Shown here: positions 1 through 7,270 of the stretch, piece after piece
Layout: the number at the start of each line of letters is the position of its first letter
How positions within the stretch are numbered: position 1 is the first letter of the stretch
Assembly: GCA_021741795.1 (NCBI GenBank)
Contig: JAIOXC010000006.1
Location: 1-23,635 of the forward strand
Direction of reading: 5' to 3'
From: Ilumatobacteraceae bacterium
GTDB taxonomy: Bacteria > Actinomycetota > Acidimicrobiia > Acidimicrobiales > Ilumatobacteraceae
DNA: 23,635 nt
The notes under the pieces: model-generated
Seen by the model: only the letters and a program-made list of their open reading frames with translations
Databases searched by the model: none
What the model was told of the DNA's origin: nothing
Program-made: the position numbers and the translations under genes

Positions 1-333
1 TGCAGTATTTTCCGCAAGGCTGGTGTGGATCGCGCGAGCGTTCGTGGCGTAACACCGCTTGTTGAGCACGAAGCCGAGCGCGCACTGGTGCTGCGGTTGT
101 TGCAGTTTGACACCGCGTTGTGGGACACGCTCGACAAATACAGCCCCCATAGGTTGTGCACATATTTATATGATTTGGCTAGTGAATTCAGCGCTTTTTA
201 TGAACATTGCCCAGTGATGCGCGCAGAAAATGATGAGCAGCGCACGAGCCGCCTTGCATTGTGCGACTTTACGGCGCGCGTGATGTCACAAGGTCTTGCG
301 TTGTTAGGCATCGAGACACCGGAGCAAATGTGA
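1..333 (+). CDS. argS: Arginyl-tRNA synthetase, C-terminal end (5' truncated)
   Basis: The reading frame is open from base 1 to the TGA at 331-333, giving about 110 residues; the 5' part lies outside the window. ArgRS charges tRNA-Arg with arginine in the cytoplasm. The visible part matches the DALR-type helical anticodon-binding domain that ends class I ArgRS. It contains the family-typical segments PHRLCTYLYDLA, FSAFYEHCPV, RLALCDFTARV and the C-terminal LALLGIETPEQM. Most of the protein, including the HIGH/KMSKS catalytic domain, cannot be seen. The stop overlaps the proposed lysA start (GTG 330-332), so the two are probably translationally coupled, as in the argS-lysA order of M. tuberculosis. 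The GTG at 25 is an internal codon and not a start. The identification is firm; only completeness is limited. Confidence 0.93.
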   Translation, partial: CSIFRKAGVDRASVRGVTPLVEHEAERALVLRLLQFDTALWDTLDKYSPHRLCTYLYDLASEFSAFYEHCPVMRAENDEQRTSRLALCDFTARVMSQGLALLGIETPEQM

Positions 334-1604
334 CCGCAATTGCAAAGCATTTGTTGCCAGACAACGCTGTTGTTGGGTCTAATGGCGAGTTGAGTATCGG
401 TGGATGTTTGCTCACCGATGTTGCAGCCGAGTTTGGTACGCCAGTGTTTGTGTATGACGAAGAGCATTTGCGTGCTCGTTGCCGCGAAGCGGTTGCAGCT
501 TTTGGTCGTGAACGAGTGGTGTACGCAACGAAGGCATTTTTGTGTACTGCAATGGCGCGCCTTGCACACGATGAAGGTTTGCTGCTCGATGTGGCTACGG
601 GTGGCGAGTTGTTTGTGGCGCTCAATGCCGGAGTGCCGGCTAGCCACTGTGTGATGCACGGCAACAATAAGAGTGTCGAAGAATTGCGAACCGCAATTGA
701 GGCAGGGGTTCGACACATCGTTGTTGACAATTTTGACGAACTCGATCGCCTGGATGCATTGCACGCGCAGGGTTTGCCGGCACCACGCGTGCAGTTGCGT
801 GTTACTCCTGGCGTATATGTGCATACGCACGAATTTGTGTCAACAGGGCAGGACGACTCGAAGTTTGGTTTCAACCTTGGTAATGGAGATGCTCGCAAGG
901 CTGCGCAACGCGCGCGTGATTCTTCGTCGGTGCAACTCGTTGGCATTCATTGTCACATCGGGTCAAATGTGTTTGCTGCCGAAAACTTTACGTTGGCTGC
1001 AAAAATCATGGTTGACCTTGCAAACGAACTCGGCGTAGACGAGGTCACGCTTGGCGGTGGACTCGGCGTTGCATATGTCGAGTCAGAAAATGCGCCGACC
1101 ATTACCGAGTGGGCCGGTCACTTGCACAGCGCAACGGCTCATCTCAATAAAGGCATCACGGTGTTTGTCGAGCCAGGCAGATCGATCGTTGCATCTGCTG
1201 CTGTCACGTTGTATTCGGTTGGCACTATTAAAAACATTCCTGGTGTGCGCACGTATGTTGCAGTCGATGGCGGCATGAGCGACAATCCACGACCGGTGTT
1301 GTATGGCAGTGGTTATGAAGCATTTTTGCCAGCACGAGCCAATGCCAATCGCACTGAAGTTGTGCGACTTGTTGGCAAGCACTGCGAGAGCGGCGATGTG
1401 TTGATCAATGAGGCACTTGTGCCTTCCGGCCTTGCTATCGGTGATGTGCTCGCGACTCCGGTAACGGGTGCTTATGGTCATTCGATGGGGTCCAATTACA
1501 ACAAAGTGACTCGGCCTCCAGTGGTGTTTGTGAGCAACGGCAAAGCCCGTCTTGTTGTACGCCGTGAAACCAATGAGGATCTGACCAGGCTCGATATTCG
1601 CTAG
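330..1604 (+). CDS. lysA: Diaminopimelate decarboxylase
   Basis: This PLP enzyme converts meso-2,6-diaminopimelate to L-lysine and CO2, the last step of lysine synthesis, in the cytoplasm. The protein has 424 residues, normal for the family. Visible motifs from the chosen start are the PLP lysine in YATKAF (K68), HIGSN (209-213), the phosphate-binding GGGLG (242-246), EPGRS (281-285), the active-site CESGD (C352), and the late YNKV segment. The N-terminal half is an alanine-racemase-type TIM barrel and the C-terminal part a beta domain. The frame is open back to an ATG at 261, but that would overlap argS by 73 nt. GTG 330 gives a GTGA overlap with the argS stop and the usual N-terminal length, so I chose it. 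The next gene, hom, starts 33 nt downstream. Confidence 0.96.
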   Translation: MTAIAKHLLPDNAVVGSNGELSIGGCLLTDVAAEFGTPVFVYDEEHLRARCREAVAAFGRERVVYATKAFLCTAMARLAHDEGLLLDVATGGELFVALNAGVPASHCVMHGNNKSVEELRTAIEAGVRHIVVDNFDELDRLDALHAQGLPAPRVQLRVTPGVYVHTHEFVSTGQDDSKFGFNLGNGDARKAAQRARDSSSVQLVGIHCHIGSNVFAAENFTLAAKIMVDLANELGVDEVTLGGGLGVAYVESENAPTITEWAGHLHSATAHLNKGITVFVEPGRSIVASAAVTLYSVGTIKNIPGVRTYVAVDGGMSDNPRPVLYGSGYEAFLPARANANRTEVVRLVGKHCESGDVLINEALVPSGLAIGDVLATPVTGAYGHSMGSNYNKVTRPPVVFVSNGKARLVVRRETNEDLTRLDIR

Positions 1605-1637
1605 AAATCAAGGCCGTAGAGCCAATAGCGTGAAGGC

Positions 1638-2924
1638 ATGGCTGCAATTCAAGTTCGCATCGGAGTAATTGGCCATGGCACAGTTGGTGCTGCATTTGTA
1701 CGACTCGTGAAGCAACAAGCCTCAGCGATTGCCGCCCGGAGTGGCGTGCAACTTGTGATTGCACGAGTGGCGGTTCGCAACATTGATGCGCACAAAAATT
1801 CGCTGGCTGCCGATGTGCTGACAACCGATGCAGAGTTTGTGGTCAACGACCCAACCGTCGACCTTGTCGTTGAAGTGATGGGCGGAATCGATCAGGCCCG
1901 CGGCTTGATCTTGAAAGCTTTAGCAAGTGGCAAGCCGGTAGTCACTGCCAACAAGGCGTTGATCGCAACTCATGGTGCCGAACTGTTTGCAGCAGCTGAC
2001 AATGCTGGCATTGACTTGCTGTTTGAGGCTGCGGTGTGCGGAGGTATTCCACTTATTCGTCCATTGCGCGAAAGTTTGCGCGGCGAACCAATCAGGCGAG
2101 TGCTCGGCATCGTTAATGGAACAACAAATTACATTCTCACCAAGATGAGTGAAGACGGCGCGAGTTATGAAGACGCACTAGCCGGCGCACAACAACTTGG
2201 TTATGCAGAAAGTGACCCGACAGCCGATGTCGAGGGTCTGGATGCTGCGGCAAAGATTTCGATTATCGCGAGTATTGCGTTTGGCAGCAATGTTGTCGCA
2301 AGTGATGTGTACAGCGAAGGCATCACCAAGATCACGGCAGCCGACATCGCAATCGCCAAGCGATTGGGTTATGCAGTCAAGTTGTTGGGCGTTACCGAGT
2401 TCGACAAAGCATCTGGTGCGGTGTCGGTGCGCGTGCACCCTGCAATGGTCTCGATGCAGCATCCACTTGCGGCGGTGCGCGAAGCATTTAATGCTGTTGT
2501 GGTCGACGGCGAAGCATCGGGTTCGCTCATGTTTTATGGTCGCGGTGCGGGCGGAGACCCAACTGCATCTTCGATACTCGGCGACGTGATCGATGCATCA
2601 ATCAATCTCAACAAGGGCGCACACGCAACGCTTGGCGTGTTGAGTGCTCCAAAGTTGCAACCAATGTCCGACACATCGTGTGAGTATTTGTTGCCACTCG
2701 AAGTTGCCGACAAGCCAGGCGTATTGCACGCAGTTACTGGTGTTTTTGCTCGTCACAATGTGAGCATCCGTGCAGCCGAACAAGACGGCATTGGTCACGG
2801 TGCGCGCCTCGTGTTTCTGACGCACAACGCAAATGAGGCTGCAATGCAGGCATGCATCACCGAATTGAAACAACTCGACGTGGTCACGCATGTGGGTGGC
2901 CTCCTGCGGGTCATCGCCGACTAA
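1638..2924 (+). CDS. hom: Homoserine dehydrogenase
   Basis: The enzyme reduces L-aspartate-4-semialdehyde to L-homoserine with NAD(P)H, feeding threonine and methionine synthesis. The 428-residue length fits the monofunctional actinobacterial form, with no aspartokinase domain. From the N-terminus there is a Rossmann nucleotide-binding motif GVIGHGTVG near residues 8-17, and TANKALIATHG with K106. Next come GGIPLIRPLRESL and NGTTNYILTKM, and the catalytic region GYAESDPTADVEGLDAAAK with K206. A C-terminal ACT domain (about 350-426, containing DKPGVLHAV) is the known site of threonine feedback control in the family. The start ATG has GAAGG only one base upstream, so the Shine-Dalgarno signal is poorly placed. 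thrC follows after 12 nt, so the two are probably one transcript. Confidence 0.96.
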   Translation: MAAIQVRIGVIGHGTVGAAFVRLVKQQASAIAARSGVQLVIARVAVRNIDAHKNSLAADVLTTDAEFVVNDPTVDLVVEVMGGIDQARGLILKALASGKPVVTANKALIATHGAELFAAADNAGIDLLFEAAVCGGIPLIRPLRESLRGEPIRRVLGIVNGTTNYILTKMSEDGASYEDALAGAQQLGYAESDPTADVEGLDAAAKISIIASIAFGSNVVASDVYSEGITKITAADIAIAKRLGYAVKLLGVTEFDKASGAVSVRVHPAMVSMQHPLAAVREAFNAVVVDGEASGSLMFYGRGAGGDPTASSILGDVIDASINLNKGAHATLGVLSAPKLQPMSDTSCEYLLPLEVADKPGVLHAVTGVFARHNVSIRAAEQDGIGHGARLVFLTHNANEAAMQACITELKQLDVVTHVGGLLRVIAD

Positions 2925-2936
2925 AATATTTTTCGT

Positions 2937-4307
2937 ATGCGTTACATCTCCACACGCGGTCGTGCCCCAGAGTTGGGTTTTTGCGACGCACTTCTTGCGG
3001 GACTTGCCACAGACGGCGGTTTGTATGTGCCTCAAACATGGCCAACCGTAAAAGCACCAACCGCTGGTAGTTACGCAGACCGTGCGGCAGCAATCATGCA
3101 GCCTTTCATTGGTACCGAGATCGATGCGCCAACCATGGTGCGCCTCAGTCGTGAGGCGTATTCGTCATTTAGGCATCCAGATGTAGTTCCACTGGTGCAA
3201 ATTGCGCCAGAACATTATTTACTCGAGCTGTTTCACGGTCCAACACTTGCGTTTAAAGATGTGGCGTTGCAATTGATTGGCAGATTGTTCGATCATGTAC
3301 TGAGCCAACGCAACGAGCGAGTGATGATCGTTGGTGCAACCAGTGGCGACACTGGAAGCGCAGCAATTGATGGCGTCAAGTCGTGCAACAACGTCGACAT
3401 TGTGATTTTGTATCCGCGTGGTCGGGTGAGTGATGTGCAACGTAGGCAAATGACCACAGTCAACGCACCAAATGTGCACACCGTTGCCATCGACGGAACG
3501 TTTGATGATTGCCAAGATTTAGTCAAGGCCATGTTTAATGACGCGCCATTTCGTGAGGCCAACAATTTGTCGGCAGTTAACTCCATCAACTGGGCGCGTG
3601 TCATGGCCCAAACCGTCTATTACTTCACTGCGCTCCAAGCGCTAGGCCGCAGCGCATCGTTTAGCGTGCCTACCGGCAACTTTGGAAACGTGCTTGCTGG
3701 CTGGATTGCAAAACAGATGGGTGCACCGATCGAAAAACTGATTGTTGGATCAAACAGCAACGATATTCTCACCCGATTCTTTGATACGCATGCGATGCAA
3801 ATGACATCTGTTGTGCCAACACTGAGCCCAAGCATGGACATTCAGGTCTCGTCCAACTTTGAGCGTTTGTTGTTCGAGATGAACGATCGCGATGGAGGAG
3901 CAACTGCGCAACAACTCGACGCGTTTCGTGCACAAGGCAAGATGTCGGTTGAGCCAGATCAATACGCATCGTGGATCGCTCCGATGTTTCGTGCGCACCG
4001 AATTGATGATGCCAAAACGTTGTCGGTGATGAAGCGCATGCACCACGATCACGGCATGTTTGTCGATCCGCACACTGCAGTTGGCATTGCATCAGCAGAG
4101 CACTGCGCCGAGCCTGGTGTGCCCACAATTACTTTGGCAACCGCGCATCCCGCCAAGTTTCCTGATGCGGTCAAATTGGCAACTGGGGTACAGCCACCGT
4201 TGCCAGAGCACCTGTCAGACCTGATGGAAAGAGCCGAGCAAATTATTGATCTGCCTAATGATTTGCAGGCTGTCGAGGCTTTTGTTGCCGCACGCCAGCG
4301 TGGCTAA
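2937..4307 (+). CDS. thrC: Threonine synthase
   Basis: This PLP-dependent lyase converts O-phospho-L-homoserine to L-threonine and phosphate. The 456-residue protein is of the longer, E. coli/yeast-like type. Its N-terminus reads MRYISTRGRAPELGF, followed by LLAGLATDGGLYVP. The PLP lysine is in HGPTLAFKDVALQ (K107). Phosphate- and cofactor-binding segments are GATSGDTGSAA (from 133), PTGNFGNVLAGW and GSNSNDILTRF. The family is confident. Its substrate is made by homoserine kinase, yet no thrB follows here, unlike the hom-thrC-thrB order of many actinobacteria. No convincing Shine-Dalgarno is seen in the A/T-rich 12-nt gap after hom. A 192-nt non-coding stretch follows the stop. Confidence 0.96.
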   Translation: MRYISTRGRAPELGFCDALLAGLATDGGLYVPQTWPTVKAPTAGSYADRAAAIMQPFIGTEIDAPTMVRLSREAYSSFRHPDVVPLVQIAPEHYLLELFHGPTLAFKDVALQLIGRLFDHVLSQRNERVMIVGATSGDTGSAAIDGVKSCNNVDIVILYPRGRVSDVQRRQMTTVNAPNVHTVAIDGTFDDCQDLVKAMFNDAPFREANNLSAVNSINWARVMAQTVYYFTALQALGRSASFSVPTGNFGNVLAGWIAKQMGAPIEKLIVGSNSNDILTRFFDTHAMQMTSVVPTLSPSMDIQVSSNFERLLFEMNDRDGGATAQQLDAFRAQGKMSVEPDQYASWIAPMFRAHRIDDAKTLSVMKRMHHDHGMFVDPHTAVGIASAEHCAEPGVPTITLATAHPAKFPDAVKLATGVQPPLPEHLSDLMERAEQIIDLPNDLQAVEAFVAARQRG

Positions 4308-4325
4308 CAAGCCCATTAATGAGCC

Positions 4326-4341
4326 ACTTCAACACTTCAAC
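4326..4341 (+). repeat. Tandem 8-bp direct repeat after thrC
   Basis: Two adjacent copies of ACTTCAAC (4326-4333 and 4334-4341) lie just after the thrC stop. The second runs into a weak 5-bp hairpin (CAACA 4338-4342, TGTTG 4348-4352). There is no T-run, so this is not a convincing intrinsic terminator. The role is unknown and it may be chance. Confidence 0.4.
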
Positions 4342-4349
4342 ACTGCATG

Positions 4350-4379
4350 TTGTGAATAGCGAGCGATTGGGGCTACTCT
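4350..4379 (+). promoter_or_regulatory. Candidate sigma-70-type promoter for rho
   Basis: A TTGTGA box at 4350-4355 and a TACTCT box at 4374-4379 are separated by 18 nt. The second box fits the TANNNT -10 pattern used by actinobacterial housekeeping sigma factors. It lies in the 192-nt gap before rho, where a promoter is expected. Transcription would begin near 4386, giving an untranslated leader of about 115 nt. This is pattern matching only. Confidence 0.35.
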
Positions 4380-4478
4380 GAATATGGCTCGGATTCCCGA
4401 GTGAAGCCCCCGCAAACCTGCGACGTTGATTTTCGCGTGACGCATCTGCGGTCAGATGGGCAACTCACATTTGTGTGA
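4369..4478 (+). promoter_or_regulatory. Structured rho leader (hairpins and a possible short ORF)
   Basis: Three hairpins can be drawn by eye. The first is nested: outer arms GGGGCT (4369-4374) with AGCCCC (4405-4410), inner arms CTCGG (4388-4392) with CCGAG (4397-4401). The second is CGCA (4411-4414) with TGCG (4419-4422). The third is TGACGC (4438-4443) with GCGGTCA (4448-4454), with one bulge. None is followed by a T-run. An open frame starting with GTG at 4401 or 4437 ends at TGA 4476-4478, 21 nt before the rho ATG, encoding 25 or 13 residues. rho is known to be autoregulated through its leader in E. coli, and a similar role here is inference. The proposed -10 box overlaps the first arm, so not all of this would necessarily be transcribed. 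Confidence 0.35.
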
Positions 4479-4499
4479 ACGCCCTTGAAAGTAGGACCA

Positions 4500-6227
4500 A
4501 TGGCCAGTGGAGCCCTTGAAAAAACCGCATTAGAAGCCAAAGACCGCGAGCAACTGACAGCAATTGCGTCAGCACTCGGCGTCAAGTCGGCATCGCGTGC
4601 AAAAAAGTCAGAACTCATCGACATGATCCTTGAGCAAACAAAGCCAGCAGCACCGACACCGGTTGATGCCAAGCCAACATCGCGAGTTGCTGCAAAGACT
4701 GCAGCCCCAGCCGCAGCACAAGCAGCTCTTGGTGCAGACGGCGAGCCTCTTGCCGATTGGGAAATTGAATTGGCAGAACACGAGGGCACTCCAGTTGCGC
4801 CCGATGCACGTCGTGCAAGCGAGCGTCAGGCTGGCTCCGATCGAAATAGTGAACGTGGTCCAAATCGCAATAATGACCGCAATCAAGATCGCGGACCGAA
4901 CCGCAACCAGGGCAATGATCGCGGACAAGATCGCCAAAATAGTTTTCAGCAAAACGGAGCCGAGGGTGGTCCAAACCGCAATCGCAACCGCAATCGTCGA
5001 CGACGTGGAAAAGGTCCACGCGATGAAGGTCCACAGGGCAACGATCGCTACGAGTCGTTCGAGCAAGAGGTAAGCAACGAGCCGATTTCGACCGAGCCAG
5101 TATTGGTTTCTGGTTATCTCGATCTGCGCGACGAGGGCTACGGCTTCTTGCGCGTCAATGGATATCTGGCAAGCGCAGGCGATGCATATGTGGCTGTTCG
5201 TTTGACCCGTCAATACGGTCTGCGCAAGGGCGATCACGTCACAGGAATGTGCAAGCCAGCCGGGCGCAATGAAAAGAACCCAGCAATGCTTGATGTTGCA
5301 ACGATCAATGGTGTTGCAGCAGACAAGGTCAAGGCACGCCCTCGTTTCGAAGACCTGACTGCATTGTTTCCAGACTCCAAACTTGGTCTCGAAAACTCTG
5401 CGGATCCAAACAACATGACCGCACGCATCATTGACTTGATTTCGCCAATCGGCAAAGGTCAACGTGGAATGATCGTGTCGCCTCCAAAGGCCGGTAAAAC
5501 GACGATCATGAAAACGATCGCGACGTCGATCGAGCGCAATCACCCAGAAGTGAAATTGATTGTGTTGTTGATCGATGAGCGTCCCGAAGAAGTGACCGAC
5601 ATGAAACGCACGGTGAAAGGCGAAGTTATTGCTTCAACTTTCGATCGTCCGTCCGAAGAGCACACTCAGGTTGCCGAGCTCGTGCTTGAAAAAGCAAAGC
5701 GCATGGTCGAGATGGGCGAAGACGTCGTCATTATTCTCGACGGCATTACTCGTTTGTCTCGTGCCTACAACTTGTCGGCTCCTGCAACTGGGCGCATCAT
5801 GTCCGGTGGTATCGACGCAGGTGCTTTGTATCCACCAAAGAAATTCTTTGGTTCGGCTCGCAACGTTGAAGAAGGTGGCAGTCTCACGATCCTTGCAACA
5901 GCATTGGTCGAGACAAACAGCCGCATGGACGATGCAATTTTCGAAGAGTTCAAGGGCACGGGCAACATGGAGCTTCGTCTCGATCGCAAGATCTCGGAGC
6001 GCCGTATTTACCCAGCCATTGACGTTGATGCATCATCAACTCGACACGAAGAGTTGTTGTTTGATCGCAAGCAACTTCAGATGGTGTGGAAACTGCGCCG
6101 AGTGTTGAGCGGTTTGGCCGAGGGTGGCAACGCTGCTCCTGGTCTCGAGTTGTTGATCGACCGATTGAAGACATTTAAGAACAACGATGAGTTCTTGTCC
6201 GAAATCGCCAAGCAACCAAACGCCTAA
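4500..6227 (+). CDS. rho: Transcription termination factor Rho
   Basis: Rho is a hexameric RNA-dependent ATPase/helicase that ends transcription at non-intrinsic sites. The protein has 575 residues, longer than E. coli Rho (419) because of an N-terminal insertion. Residues about 1-45 form a Rho_N/SAP-like helical domain. Residues 104-184 are an Arg/Asn/Asp/Gly/Gln-rich low-complexity segment. The cold-shock-like RNA-binding domain begins near 203 with YLDLRDEGYGFLRV. The ATPase core has Walker A SPPKAGKT (327-334, K333), Walker B VVIILDGITRL, and the GGIDAGALYPPKKFFGSARN region. I chose ATG 4500, with GAAAG at 4487-4491 eight nt upstream. The alternative TTG at 4485 has no visible ribosome site. 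The gene is preceded by a structured leader, and a 29-nt gap separates it from the next gene. Confidence 0.97.
   Translation: MASGALEKTALEAKDREQLTAIASALGVKSASRAKKSELIDMILEQTKPAAPTPVDAKPTSRVAAKTAAPAAAQAALGADGEPLADWEIELAEHEGTPVAPDARRASERQAGSDRNSERGPNRNNDRNQDRGPNRNQGNDRGQDRQNSFQQNGAEGGPNRNRNRNRRRRGKGPRDEGPQGNDRYESFEQEVSNEPISTEPVLVSGYLDLRDEGYGFLRVNGYLASAGDAYVAVRLTRQYGLRKGDHVTGMCKPAGRNEKNPAMLDVATINGVAADKVKARPRFEDLTALFPDSKLGLENSADPNNMTARIIDLISPIGKGQRGMIVSPPKAGKTTIMKTIATSIERNHPEVKLIVLLIDERPEEVTDMKRTVKGEVIASTFDRPSEEHTQVAELVLEKAKRMVEMGEDVVIILDGITRLSRAYNLSAPATGRIMSGGIDAGALYPPKKFFGSARNVEEGGSLTILATALVETNSRMDDAIFEEFKGTGNMELRLDRKISERRIYPAIDVDASSTRHEELLFDRKQLQMVWKLRRVLSGLAEGGNAAPGLELLIDRLKTFKNNDEFLSEIAKQPNA
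4809..5051 (+). repeat. Low-complexity Asn/Arg/Asp/Gln/Gly-rich coding segment in rho
   Basis: Degenerate short units such as cgcaat, gatcgc and aaccgc recur through this stretch. They encode residues 104-184 of Rho, rich in Asn, Arg, Asp, Gly and Gln, with motifs like DRNQDRGPNRNQ and NRNRNRNRRRRGKG. The segment lies between the Rho_N domain and the RNA-binding domain. Arg-rich insertions in the same place are known in mycobacterial and Micrococcus luteus Rho. The region is almost certainly disordered and positively charged towards its end. Confidence 0.8.
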
Positions 6228-6256
6228 ATCAGCAACACGTCATTGGCTTTTCTCGC

Positions 6257-7249
6257 ATGAGTGAGAACAACAATCAGAAAAGTCGTGTGGCGCAGCTTGC
6301 TCTGCGTAGTGCAATGTCAAGCATTGGTGCTGTCGAGCAGCCAGAGTTTGTCGAGTTTGCTCTTGGTGCAGGTGCCGTAAGCGCAAACCATGCTTGGGTT
6401 GCGGTGCTCGAACAATGTGAGCGCTCGCTTGGCCCGGTGCTGTTGTGGGCGCAAAAATTTGATGCCACGTCTCTCGACATCTTTGTTACATCTGATGCGG
6501 GTCTTGTGTCGCGGCGCGCACAGTTGTTTGATCGAGACATTCGTGTGTGGCTCGTGGCAGATAAGAAGGTAACGATTACAGAACCGGCAGTGGTGTTGGC
6601 AACATCGCAGGTGCCACAATCACATGAACAATTTGCTTCGATTATTGGCGAGTCTGGTGCCGATATTGTTCGCGAACACGGTGTGTTGAGCGGCGAAGTG
6701 ATGGGACTTGAAGTGTGCAGAGTTGTTGTTGACGAAAATGACAACACTCCTCGTCTCGAGATTGGTGTTGGCGCTCACGACCGCGAGACATTCCAGATGT
6801 TGCATGGCAAAGTTGCCACACTCGAGTCGTTGGTCAAGGTTGTCAACATTGTGAGAGGGCATCGTCAAAGCGGAGCAGAGCATCACCCACTCAACAGGCT
6901 TGCTGCCGAACGTTTGCTCAGGCATCGTGTGATCGTTGAGCCGCAATTGGTCGGTGCTTCGTCGCTACAAGCAACCGAGCCACCAGTGCAACGTCTCAAT
7001 GTCAAGGATGCGGTGCCTTGTTGTGCAGTAGGCAAGACCGAGGACGGTGCGCAGATTGTTGTTGTGTGCACGGCATCGGTTGATGTAGATGTTGTTTCAT
7101 TTGCGGCTGATGCGCGTGCTCGTATTGCACCCGATGCACAACTTGTGATCGCAACCCACACCAACAACGTCACGCCATCGTTGGCAAAGTTGGCAAAATC
7201 ACTGCGTATTCCTGCACGTTTCGTTGAAGTCGCACCTGTTGTTCGCTAA
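6257..7249 (+). CDS. Conserved-looking protein of unknown function in the rpmE slot
   Basis: I do not recognise the family. The 330-residue protein appears soluble: no signal peptide and no membrane segment. The N-terminus is polar (MSENNNQKSR). Residues 45-115 alternate hydrophobic strands and helices and may form a Rossmann-like or nuclease-like alpha/beta fold. Residues 148-178 contain GLEVCRVVVDE, then LEIGVGAHDRE, where the acidic and His residues are the best candidates for a functional site. HPLNRLAAERLLRHR (210-224) is a positively charged helix. The last 80 residues (PCCAVGK onward) look like a second small alpha/beta domain ending RIPARFVEVAPVVR. The gene lies 29 nt after rho and 21 nt before prfA on the same strand, where many actinobacteria carry rpmE, so a link to transcription or translation is possible but unproven. 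Codon use matches its neighbours. No clear Shine-Dalgarno precedes ATG 6257. Confidence 0.85.
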   Translation: MSENNNQKSRVAQLALRSAMSSIGAVEQPEFVEFALGAGAVSANHAWVAVLEQCERSLGPVLLWAQKFDATSLDIFVTSDAGLVSRRAQLFDRDIRVWLVADKKVTITEPAVVLATSQVPQSHEQFASIIGESGADIVREHGVLSGEVMGLEVCRVVVDENDNTPRLEIGVGAHDRETFQMLHGKVATLESLVKVVNIVRGHRQSGAEHHPLNRLAAERLLRHRVIVEPQLVGASSLQATEPPVQRLNVKDAVPCCAVGKTEDGAQIVVVCTASVDVDVVSFAADARARIAPDAQLVIATHTNNVTPSLAKLAKSLRIPARFVEVAPVVR

Positions 7250-7270
7250 AAAAGTCGTAGCCTAAGAGGC

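Noticed and set aside
198..946. Long open frames on the minus strand opposite lysA
   Set aside because: They lie fully antisense to a confident lysA, have Cys/His/Ser-rich composition typical of reverse-frame translation, and show no recognisable domain or ribosome site.
4338..4352. CAACA/TGTTG hairpin after thrC as an intrinsic terminator
   Set aside because: Only a 5-bp A/T-rich stem with no following T-run.
4384..4404. Six-codon ORF (MARIPE) inside the first rho-leader hairpin
   Set aside because: Too short to judge, probably at or upstream of the inferred transcription start, and without a ribosome site.
4809..5051. Short recurring units in rho considered as a CRISPR-like or tandem repeat array
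   Set aside because: Units are irregular, in frame and code for the known Arg-rich Rho insertion; there are no spacers of constant length.
4608..5543. 311-codon minus-strand frame opposite rho
   Set aside because: It mirrors the low-complexity rho segment and gives an implausible Ile/Ala/Thr-repetitive protein; rho on the + strand is certain.
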